Assembly (NCBI GenBank): GCA_964454545.1
Contig: CAYVTI010000024.1
Coordinates: 1-37,347 of the forward strand
Origin: JABCZZ01 sp964454545
Lineage (GTDB): Bacteria; Pseudomonadota; Alphaproteobacteria; Rickettsiales; JABCZZ01
Direction of reading: 5' to 3'
DNA length: 37,347 nucleotides
Positions 31,491 to 37,347 of this stretch are shown one piece after another. Under the pieces are notes generated by a model, which had not been told where the DNA came from, made no database searches, and saw only the letters and a list, made by a program, of their open reading frames with translations. Position numbers and translations under genes: made by a program. Positions within the stretch are counted from its first letter, which is position 1, and every line of letters begins with the position of its first letter.

Positions 31491-32000
31491 TCAAACCGTT
31501 TTCTCTCCCTGACATTCGCGTTTTCCGGCTATTATATTGGTAAATACAAATATAACAACCCCTATGAATATGAAGCTATCGGCCATATTGAAGGCTGGCC
31601 AGTGACAGTCCCCGATATGGAAATCAAGAAAATCCGTCACAACCCCGGCGCGCAAGCGGTCGATGAGGTTGCCGATGGCTCCGCCGATAATGAGGCCAAG
31701 CGCCAGGGCGGCAATTCTTTCCTTCGTCTTAAGCAGCCACCACACCAGCATGAGCGTGATGATGGAAAGGCATACGGGCAGCAGCAGGGCAATCCAGCTA
31801 TGTGCGTGGGCTAGCATGCCGAAACTTACGCCCCTGTTAAAGATCAGCACAAGGTTGAAGAACGGCAGCAGCTTGAGCGGCAGCGCCGTGGATTGCGCAA
31901 ATGCGATGATAAACGCCTTGCTCAGTTGATCACAGAGAATGACGAGAGCGGCCACCAGAAATCCGGCCATACGAAATTTCGCTTTAAGCACTTGTAACAC
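31491..32000 (-). CDS. lspA: Lipoprotein signal peptidase (signal peptidase II)
   Basis: A 169-residue inner-membrane aspartic peptidase that cuts prolipoproteins before the lipidated Cys. Four membrane segments are visible. Catalytic Asp residues lie in IGNLIDRLRAGVVTDFLDFHIG and FNMADSFIFIG. FNRGVSFG is the conserved first periplasmic motif. thiL ends 6 bases upstream, and the BamF-like lipoprotein gene begins at its 3' end. Confidence 0.95.
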   Translation of the reverse strand: MLQVLKAKFRMAGFLVAALVILCDQLSKAFIIAFAQSTALPLKLLPFFNLVLIFNRGVSFGMLAHAHSWIALLLPVCLSIITLMLVWWLLKTKERIAALALGLIIGGAIGNLIDRLRAGVVTDFLDFHIGDCHWPAFNMADSFIFIGVVIFVFTNIIAGKRECQGEKTV

Positions 32001-32006
32001 CGCTTC

Positions 32007-32996
32007 TTAAAAATGATTATATCCGGCCTTGGCAAAATAAATATCATTCCCGCTTTTATCAATCATTTTTACTTTGCCGCCGTTATTTATACTGCCGATA
32101 AGGGTAATAGCCACGCCTAATTTTTGCGCTATCACCTGCAATTTTGCCTGCATTTCGGGAGACGCCGTAAAAAGCAACTCATAATCGTCACCGCCTGCTG
32201 CGATAATTTCATAAGGATTTTCCACCATCGGCAATGTTTTCCTTGCCGCATCCGACAGGGGCAGCCGCGCCCACTCGACCGTAGCGCCAACCCCTGAATT
32301 CCATGCAATATGCTGCAAATCCTGCATGAGCCCGTCAGATATATCCATGCACGCAGTTGCAATATCCCGCAGCACCTGCCCTGTTTCCACACGCGGGCAA
32401 GGCAACTGGTATCGCTGAAGGAGATAGTGATCCGTGGCCTGCTCTGATAGTATATCCTTACCCGCCACTGGCCACTGGCCACTGGCCACTTTTAATCCAA
32501 GCGCCGCATCGCCGATAGTCCCGGTTACATACATGTTATCGCCCGCCCTTGCGCCATTGCGCCGCAATGCCTGCCCGCGCGGCACGGTTCCAAGCGCAGT
32601 GAGCGACAGGGACAGAGGGCCGGGCGTAGCGGTTGTATCCCCGCCCATCAGCGTAAGCGAAAAAGCGTCCTGATCCATGCGCAACCCTTCGGCAAAAGAC
32701 TGCACCCAGTTTTCATCCGTTTCCCTGGGCAGCATCAGGGCAAGGAAATAGCCGCGGGGCTTCGCGCCCATCGCCGCCAGATCGGACAGATTCACCCGCA
32801 GCAATTTTCTGGCTATCAGGGAAGGAGGCTCATCGCCTATGAAATGCACGCCCTCCACGATGGCGTCCTTGGTGACTACCAGCTCCTCATCCGGCGCAAT
32901 GCCAAGCACCGCCGCATCGTCCGTAAGATGGAAGGCGCCTTTCTCCTTCTCCGAAAGAGGCGCAAAATATTTCCGGATAATGTCGAACTCATTCAT
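32007..32996 (-). CDS. thiL: Thiamine-monophosphate kinase
   Basis: ThiL phosphorylates thiamine phosphate to thiamine diphosphate, the cofactor of the E1 dehydrogenase in this window. Start at 32996 (MNEFDIIRKYFAPL) overlaps the nth stop (ATGA) and gives 329 residues; the longer frame runs into nth. Motifs: LTDDAAVLG, VTKDAIVEGVHF, NLSDLAAMGAKPRGYFLAL, LMGGDTTA, DISDGLMQDL and GGDDYELLF. The variable linker after GDAALGL contains ASGQWPVAG, encoded by a 7-bp tandem repeat (32464-32490). Confidence 0.93.
   Translation of the reverse strand: MNEFDIIRKYFAPLSEKEKGAFHLTDDAAVLGIAPDEELVVTKDAIVEGVHFIGDEPPSLIARKLLRVNLSDLAAMGAKPRGYFLALMLPRETDENWVQSFAEGLRMDQDAFSLTLMGGDTTATPGPLSLSLTALGTVPRGQALRRNGARAGDNMYVTGTIGDAALGLKVASGQWPVAGKDILSEQATDHYLLQRYQLPCPRVETGQVLRDIATACMDISDGLMQDLQHIAWNSGVGATVEWARLPLSDAARKTLPMVENPYEIIAAGGDDYELLFTASPEMQAKLQVIAQKLGVAITLIGSINNGGKVKMIDKSGNDIYFAKAGYNHF
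32464..32490. repeat. 7-bp tandem repeat within thiL
   Basis: gccactg is repeated three full times plus six bases (27 nt, about 3.9 units) with no mismatch. It encodes part of a variable loop of ThiL. Because the unit is not a multiple of three, gain or loss of one unit would shift the reading frame. Confidence 0.95.
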
Positions 32997-33646
32997 GTTT
33001 TGTCCGGGTACTGACAATATTCCCTTACCGCGCACCGGCCGCATTCGGGCCTGCGCGCCTTGCAGACGTAGCGTCCGTGCAGGATGAGCCAGTGATGCGC
33101 ATGATCCTTATATTGCTCGGGGATTATTTTCTCGAGTTGTTGCTCGCACATTTCCGGCGTTTTCGCATTCGCAAGCCCGATGCGGTTCGCAACCCTGAGA
33201 ACATGCGTATCCACCGCTATCGTAGGCTTGCCGCGCGCGCAGTTGAGCCAGACATTCGCGGTCTTGCGCCCCACGCCCGGCAGGGTCTGCAAAGCCTCCC
33301 TGTCTTCCGGCATCCTGCCGCCAAATTCCTTTTCCAGCTTGAGCGACAGGCCGATGATATTTTTAGCCTTGGAATTAAACAGCCCTATCGTTTTGATATA
33401 GCGCTTGAGCCCTTCTTCGCCAAGCGCGATCATTTTCTTCGGCGTGTCCGCCGCCTTGAAAAGCGCGGGCGTCGCCTTGTTCACGCCAGCATCCGTCGCC
33501 TGCGCCGACAGCACGATAGCAACGAGCAGCGTAAAATCGTTGGTATAAGCAAGCTCGGTCCTCGGTTCGGGGTCGATGGACTGAAACACCCTGAAAATCG
33601 AAGAGACATCTTTTCTGGTCAGCGGTTTTCGGCTCTGTAACACCAT
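32993..33646 (-). CDS. nth: Endonuclease III (DNA glycosylase/AP lyase)
   Basis: A 217-residue base-excision repair enzyme for oxidised pyrimidines. The helix-hairpin-helix LPGVGRKTANVWLN contains the catalytic Lys, and TIAVDTHVLRVANRIGL the catalytic Asp. The 4Fe-4S cluster ligands are C-x6-C-x2-C-x5-C in VCKARRPECGRCAVREYC. The start overlaps the upstream methyltransferase gene by 28 bases and the stop overlaps thiL by four. Confidence 0.96.
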   Translation of the reverse strand: MVLQSRKPLTRKDVSSIFRVFQSIDPEPRTELAYTNDFTLLVAIVLSAQATDAGVNKATPALFKAADTPKKMIALGEEGLKRYIKTIGLFNSKAKNIIGLSLKLEKEFGGRMPEDREALQTLPGVGRKTANVWLNCARGKPTIAVDTHVLRVANRIGLANAKTPEMCEQQLEKIIPEQYKDHAHHWLILHGRYVCKARRPECGRCAVREYCQYPDKT

Positions 33647-34197
33647 ATGTTTGCGGGAGGAAAATTACGCCATACGCGCTTGGTAACCCTGCCCTTTATC
33701 CCTATCTGGCGCTGATGCTTCTCGGAGACCGGAGACAGCAGCCCGTACGTATACTGAATGAACATCCCGTCTTCCTTGATCACTTCAAACGCGGCATTCA
33801 CGATCGCATGGCAGACACTATCCGGCATGGCAAGCAGCGGCAGGCAGGAAACCACGGCAGCCACATTTTCTATATTATGCCTGCGCAACAGATCTTTCAG
33901 GTTCCTCGCATCTCCCTGCAGGACGATGGCATGTGGAAATTCGCGCTTCAACTGCTCAACAAAGCTGTAATCACGCTCTATGACCACCAGGTTGTTCTGG
34001 CTGACTTGAGACTGGATTGCGCGCGTGATTACCCCGGTGCCCGGCCCCAGCTCCACTACATACTCACCCGGTTTTACGCAGGACAATTGCGCCGCTATCG
34101 CATCGGCAAGGCTTTTGCTGCTCGGCACAGGAACACCTACATGGTGTGGATTTCTGAGCCAGCGTAAAAAGAACAGGCGTCTTTCCCGCGACAACAC
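33619..34197 (-). CDS. PmtA-like phospholipid N-methyltransferase
   Basis: A 192-residue class I SAM methyltransferase. Motif I is VVELGPGTGVITRAI (about 48-62). PSSKSLADAIA before it and VVSCLPLLAMPDSV plus MFIQYTYGLLSPV after it match, from memory, the alphaproteobacterial PmtA family, which converts phosphatidylethanolamine towards phosphatidylcholine. The frame opens with GTG at 34197, 6 bases after rpmJ; a precise start is uncertain. rRNA adenine dimethylases (KsgA) share the VVELGPGTGVIT motif, but the PLL-x-MP and YTYG segments fit PmtA better. Confidence 0.78.
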   Translation of the reverse strand: MLSRERRLFFLRWLRNPHHVGVPVPSSKSLADAIAAQLSCVKPGEYVVELGPGTGVITRAIQSQVSQNNLVVIERDYSFVEQLKREFPHAIVLQGDARNLKDLLRRHNIENVAAVVSCLPLLAMPDSVCHAIVNAAFEVIKEDGMFIQYTYGLLSPVSEKHQRQIGIKGRVTKRVWRNFPPANIWCYRAENR

Positions 34198-34203
34198 TAA
34201 AAC

Positions 34204-34329
34204 TCAACCCTGGCGCGCCTTAAAGCGGGGATTTTCCTTATTGATAACATAAACACGGCCTTTGCGGCGCACAACGCGGCAATTCTTGTCACGTTTCTTG
34301 GCAGATTTAAGCGAGCTCAGTACTTTCAT
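34204..34329 (-). CDS. rpmJ: 50S ribosomal protein L36
   Basis: A 41-residue protein, MKVLSSLKSAKKRDKNCRVV followed by RRKGRVYVINKENPRFKARQG. This is the zinc-free form of bL36, having only one of the cysteines of the zinc form, as usual in alphaproteobacteria. GAGAGGAT lies just upstream of the ATG, an excellent ribosome binding site. It stands alone rather than in the spc operon and appears to lead the minus-strand operon that continues into pmtA, nth and thiL. Confidence 0.96.
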   Translation of the reverse strand: MKVLSSLKSAKKRDKNCRVVRRKGRVYVINKENPRFKARQG

Positions 34330-34474
34330 ATAATCCTCTCATTGGAAGGCTGACTGGTCTAACGGGAATAGGGCACTGTGTCAATAGAAAAGGGGGTAGG
34401 GAAGCAGGGATTAGGGAATATTATTTTCAGCGTTTTCTTTCATCGGAATTAATCTTCCCCCATAAACTCTAGCC

Positions 34475-34972
34475 CTAATGAAATTTGCGTTCAAGTTCGG
34501 AGGCAACCTGCTTGATCATATCGTCATTGCCTGTACGCACCAGATGATCTGTTATGATCGACCGCGCAACAGAAACGGCAATATCCACCACATGATTCTG
34601 GACGTCCTGCAACGCCTTGCTCTCCGCCTGGGCAATCTTTTCTATGGCAAGTTTCATGCGCTTATCAAGCGCGGTTTTAAGCTGGGCCTCAGCCTGTTTC
34701 GACATGAATTCGGCCTCGGTTTTCGCCCCGGCGAGGATTTCTTCCGCCTCTTTCAGGGATTCGCGCTGTTTCTTCTGGTAGGAAGCAAGCACCGCCTGAG
34801 CCTCTTCACGCAGCCGCCTGGCTTCTGCCAGCTCTTCGGCAATCTGTGCGGAACGCGCATCAAGTGCGCGCGTAATCATGCGCGCAAGCGGGCGGAACGC
34901 CAACAGCAGGAATCCCACAAAAGATACCAATACCCAGAATTCAGGGTCCAGATAAAATGCCTGTTCGCTCAT
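34475..34972 (-). CDS. atpF: F0F1 ATP synthase subunit b
   Basis: A 165-residue stator subunit: one N-terminal membrane segment (FWVLVSFVGFLLLAF, about 12-27) followed by a long charged helix that forms the peripheral stalk with b'. It overlaps the b' gene by four bases. The genes for F1 (delta, alpha, gamma, beta, epsilon) do not follow; as in most alphaproteobacteria they should lie elsewhere. The 145-base gap to rpmJ contains a G-rich stretch (34392-34418) but no clear terminator. Confidence 0.92.
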   Translation of the reverse strand: MSEQAFYLDPEFWVLVSFVGFLLLAFRPLARMITRALDARSAQIAEELAEARRLREEAQAVLASYQKKQRESLKEAEEILAGAKTEAEFMSKQAEAQLKTALDKRMKLAIEKIAQAESKALQDVQNHVVDIAVSVARSIITDHLVRTGNDDMIKQVASELERKFH

Positions 34973-35469
34973 GCCGCGTTTTCCTCCGCCAGGTCCAGAT
35001 CGCTCATCGCCGATTCAAGTTCCTTGGAATTAGGTTTGTGATTGACCACTATTTCCACTATCCGCTCCGCAAGCCCGCCTGCAACCGGCATAAGCTTCCC
35101 CATCACGTCCTGCTTGGCCCTGCGTATACCGGCATCGGAATCGGCCAGTTTCCTTTCAAGCACGCGATCAAGCTCTTCCTGCTGTTTCTGTGCTATGGCA
35201 GCGATGCGATCCTTGATATTTTCAATAACCACCTTTGCCTTTTCCCTGCCTTCGGCGAGCGTCTTTTCATAGGCGTCCTGCACGCGCTGAGCTTCAGACT
35301 GGAGGTTCTGGGCCTGTTCTATATCCGCCTCAACCGTACGCGCACGCAGGGCGATGACGGACTGGACACGCGGCAGCAAAAAACGCGCAAGCAATATGTA
35401 TAAGACGACAAAAGAAACCGTCAGCCAGAAAAGCTGGGAGGAAAAACTTGTCGGATCTAATTGCGGCAT
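34969..35469 (-). CDS. F0F1 ATP synthase subunit b'
   Basis: A 166-residue paralogue of subunit b. The membrane segment LFWLTVSFVVLYILLARFLLP lies at about 13-33, followed by a long helix rich in Ala, Glu, Gln and Arg. MPQLDP at the N-terminus is typical of b' (AtpF2/AtpG). With b it makes the heterodimeric peripheral stalk of alphaproteobacterial and photosynthetic ATP synthases. Its C-terminus is longer than usual by a short acidic tail. Confidence 0.92.
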   Translation of the reverse strand: MPQLDPTSFSSQLFWLTVSFVVLYILLARFLLPRVQSVIALRARTVEADIEQAQNLQSEAQRVQDAYEKTLAEGREKAKVVIENIKDRIAAIAQKQQEELDRVLERKLADSDAGIRRAKQDVMGKLMPVAGGLAERIVEIVVNHKPNSKELESAMSDLDLAEENAA

Positions 35470-35488
35470 TGAACGGATACCTTAAGGG

Positions 35489-35731
35489 TTATTTCACTAC
35501 GTATAACACAAGAATGGTAACCACGAAAGAAAGCAGTCCCATGAACTCGGCGAGCGCCATACCCATGAAAGCAAATGCCTTGATTTTACCTTCCTGCGAC
35601 GGATTGCGCGCGATGCCGTTAAGCGCGGCGGCGAAAATAAGCCCGATACCGATAGCGGCGCCGCACATGCCTGTGGTGGTAAGGCCTGCGCCAATGTATT
35701 TTCCAAGAAGTTTAAGTGCCTCTACGTCCAT
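35489..35731 (-). CDS. atpE: F0F1 ATP synthase subunit c
   Basis: An 80-residue hairpin of two membrane helices, the proton-carrying rotor subunit. GAAIGIGLIFAAALNGIARNPS gives the Gly-rich first helix and the polar loop; the second helix contains the essential Glu in MALAEFMGLLSF. The Glu, not Asp, is the usual residue in this group. Signatures for sodium specificity were not evident. Confidence 0.96.
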   Translation of the reverse strand: MDVEALKLLGKYIGAGLTTTGMCGAAIGIGLIFAAALNGIARNPSQEGKIKAFAFMGMALAEFMGLLSFVVTILVLYVVK

Positions 35732-35756
35732 GAATCAATCCTTTCGTAATTAAAGT

Positions 35757-36491
35757 TTAGTGCATATTAAGGGCGTCATTGAGGTACAGGCTGCACAACA
35801 ATGCAAAAATATATGCTTGCAAGCATGCAACAAATATCTCAAAACCGGTGAATATCAACAAAAAAGAAAACGGAAAAATCCCTATCAATCCAATACCTAC
35901 GAACGACGCCATGATTTTGAGCAGGATATGACCGGCAGTCATGTTGGCGGCAAGACGGATGGAGAGGCTTACCGGACGCGCAAGGTAGGAAAAAAGTTCT
36001 ATCACTATCATGAACAGGGCCAGAACAATCCCGACCACGCCGCCAGGCAATCCCTTAGGCAGGAAAAAATGGAAAAAATGCAAGCCATGCTTATAAAATC
36101 CTATGAAGGTGACGCCTATAAAAATGAACGCTGCGAAGGCGAACGTAACGATAATATGGCTCGTAACCGCAAACGAGTAAGGAATGAGACCGGCAAGATT
36201 GCAGAACAATACAAACATGAACAGGGTGAAGATAATCGGAAAATATCTGGTTCCTTCCGGACCGGCGCTGTCTTCCACCATGTCAAACACGAACTGGTAT
36301 CCCATTTCCACCATAGCCTGTAAACGCCCCGGCACAAGCGCGCGCCTGCGCATGCCAAACCCAACAAAGAACGTAATCGCAGCAACGACCAGCGCCATCC
36401 ACAGGGACGCATTGGTAAACGCAATATTATAGCCCGAAAGATGGGGGAAAGGGATTAAATTCCTGACTTCAAACTGTTCAACCGGGTTCAC
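35757..36491 (-). CDS. atpB: F0F1 ATP synthase subunit a
   Basis: A 244-residue polytopic membrane protein forming the proton half-channels beside the c ring. The essential Arg lies in SLSIRLAANMTAGHILL. The segment IELFSYLARPVSL before it and IFALLCSLYLNDALNMH at the end are family features. Encoded between atpI and atpE with 3- and 25-base gaps. Confidence 0.96.
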   Translation of the reverse strand: MNPVEQFEVRNLIPFPHLSGYNIAFTNASLWMALVVAAITFFVGFGMRRRALVPGRLQAMVEMGYQFVFDMVEDSAGPEGTRYFPIIFTLFMFVLFCNLAGLIPYSFAVTSHIIVTFAFAAFIFIGVTFIGFYKHGLHFFHFFLPKGLPGGVVGIVLALFMIVIELFSYLARPVSLSIRLAANMTAGHILLKIMASFVGIGLIGIFPFSFLLIFTGFEIFVACLQAYIFALLCSLYLNDALNMH

Positions 36492-36494
36492 GCG

Positions 36495-36800
36495 TTACTC
36501 TGCCTTTGTATCTTCTTTACCTTCTGCCATTTTCAGCGTCCGCATGACCGTCATGAAACCGCCAGCCGACCCCAGAAAAAAGCACACTATGAACAGCACC
36601 GGGGATGTGCCAAGCCACTGGTCCAGATAATAACCGGCGAACCCGCCGACCAGTGATCCGGACACCAATTCGACGCTTACCCTGGCGACAGCAGCGGCTT
36701 TTCCACGCGCAGGCCTGGGCTTGCGATCGAATTTATCATGAAACTTCCGTATGTTATCATTCAGAGTTTCAAGTGATGACAACTTGTCCCGTTCTGTCAT
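36495..36800 (-). CDS. atpI: AtpI-like ATP synthase assembly protein
   Basis: A 101-residue protein with a basic, helical N-terminus and two membrane segments (VELVSGSLVGGFAGYYLDQWL and VLFIVCFFLGSAGGFMTVM), as in AtpI, which assists c-ring assembly and Mg2+ handling. It is the first gene of the F0 operon. The ATG lies only four bases after a candidate -10 element, see the promoter entry. Confidence 0.85.
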   Translation of the reverse strand: MTERDKLSSLETLNDNIRKFHDKFDRKPRPARGKAAAVARVSVELVSGSLVGGFAGYYLDQWLGTSPVLFIVCFFLGSAGGFMTVMRTLKMAEGKEDTKAE

Positions 36801-36804
36801 GAGG

Positions 36805-36833
36805 CTTCTAAGCAGTTAAGGCCGCGCTGTCAA
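36805..36833 (-). promoter_or_regulatory. Candidate promoter of the F0 ATP synthase operon
   Basis: On the minus strand TTGACA (36833-36828) is followed after exactly 17 bases by TAGAAG (36810-36805, four of six matches to TATAAT). Transcription would begin 6-7 bases further, on or next to the atpI ATG at 36800, implying a nearly leaderless mRNA. Motif match only. Confidence 0.45.
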
Positions 36834-36844
36834 GCGTTTTGCCG

Positions 36845-37347
36845 TTATTTTTTTACATTTTTCGCCAGGGCATCATCGATAAGCTTGCCCAGGGCGTCCA
36901 CCCCCTGATCGCCTTCCTGCCTCTGGCCACCGACGAAGAAAGTAGGGGTGGAATGGATTCTATATTCATCTCCCGCCTCCTGCGTCACGTCAAGCACCTG
37001 TTTCTTGAGCGCGCCATCATTCATGCAGCTGTCGAACTTCTGCCGGGACAGGCCGCCGAGCAGGGCGATATTAGCAAGTGAACCTCTGAAATCCTGCCCA
37101 TATGCCCATCTGGCCTGAGTTTTAAACAGCACCTTCACGAAATCATGCCTGCGGTCCCTGTCCGCGCACTGCACCAGCATGGCTCCCGCAAGCGCCGAAC
37201 CATTGAGGGGATAATCACGGTAGACCAGCTTTGCCTTGCCGGTATTAATGTATTTTTCCTCAATCTTCGGCAGGGTCTCGGTATAAAAATGTCCGCAATG
37301 CGGACAGGAGAGCGAAGCATATTCGACGATCGTGACCGGCGCGCTGT
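36845..37347 (-). CDS. DsbA-family thiol-disulfide oxidoreductase (5' end beyond window)
   Basis: The frame is open from the window edge (37347) to TAA at 36845, giving about 166 C-terminal residues. It begins SAPVTIVEYASLSCPHCGHF, with the CPHC active site, and later has STPTFFVGG with the cis-Pro loop. The helical insert in between (KTQARWAYG...CMND) fits the DsbA/thioredoxin-fold family, near Com1/ScsC-type proteins. It would form or isomerise disulfides in the periplasm. Signal peptide and N-terminus lie outside the window. Confidence 0.88.
   Translation of the reverse strand, partial: SAPVTIVEYASLSCPHCGHFYTETLPKIEEKYINTGKAKLVYRDYPLNGSALAGAMLVQCADRDRRHDFVKVLFKTQARWAYGQDFRGSLANIALLGGLSRQKFDSCMNDGALKKQVLDVTQEAGDEYRIHSTPTFFVGGQRQEGDQGVDALGKLIDDALAKNVKK

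Noticed and set aside
34392..34480. G-rich stretch and reverse-complementary words before rpmJ as a terminator
   Set aside because: The matching words are not nested, so no stable stem forms, and there is no T-run.
1..37347. tRNA genes, CRISPR arrays, insertion sequences, attachment sites
   Set aside because: No cloverleaf, regularly spaced direct repeats, transposase or integrase was recognised on either strand.

Overview
The window reads as a chromosomal segment of an alphaproteobacterium. Evidence: an atpI-atpB-atpE-b'-b F0 operon with the duplicated b subunit, an rpmF-plsX-fabH-ihfA block, a Caulobacter-type Flp pilus set (cpaA-cpaE), a BamF/DUF3035 lipoprotein next to lspA and paired M16 peptidases, a bactofilin, and a PmtA-like phospholipid methyltransferase. 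The order or family cannot be fixed from this sequence alone. Base composition is moderate, with clearly AT-richer cassettes at the left end. No tRNA, rRNA, CRISPR array or insertion sequence was recognised.

Left end (1-5510, all minus strand): a phage-derived module. It holds a terminase large subunit, a small gene upstream of it, and a portal protein whose C-terminus carries a domain resembling polymorphic-toxin RNases. Downstream lies a run of tiny AT-rich genes (immunity-like or unrecognised) interspersed with a toxin-linker remnant and two displaced pieces of the portal gene itself: a 46-bp exact copy at 1177-1222 and a diverged, frameshifted copy at 1-96. This layout resembles the orphan toxin/immunity arrays known behind cdiA and rhs genes, here built on a phage portal gene. 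It is the most unusual part of the window. A bidirectional terminator at 5474-5507 separates it from the chromosome.

Centre-left (5580-11029): nadC diverges from a solitary sdhA; mrdA (PBP2) and mreD lie together without mreB/mreC; rpmF follows. Centre (11165-18698, plus strand): plsX-fabH-ihfA-rsmB, an M23 peptidase overlapping a bactofilin, then E1-alpha and E1-beta of a 2-oxoacid dehydrogenase without E2/E3. Next (18737-23860): cpaA, a repeat-rich 346-bp gap, then cpaB-cpaC-cpaD-cpaE with no cpaF/tadBC and no pilin in view.

Right half: radC and map (minus), cinA (plus), then a compact minus-strand run from rpmJ to a glycerophosphodiester phosphodiesterase: rpmJ-pmtA-nth-thiL-lspA-bamF-M16-M16-pgi-GDPD, most joints overlapping or a few bases apart. 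The F0 ATP synthase operon and a truncated DsbA-like gene close the window. Three copies of a palindrome-rich dispersed repeat (5068-5117, 6452-6519, 19345-19449), an inverted repeat forming the radC start, and a 7-bp tandem repeat inside thiL show that small repeated elements have spread through this genome, sometimes into coding regions.
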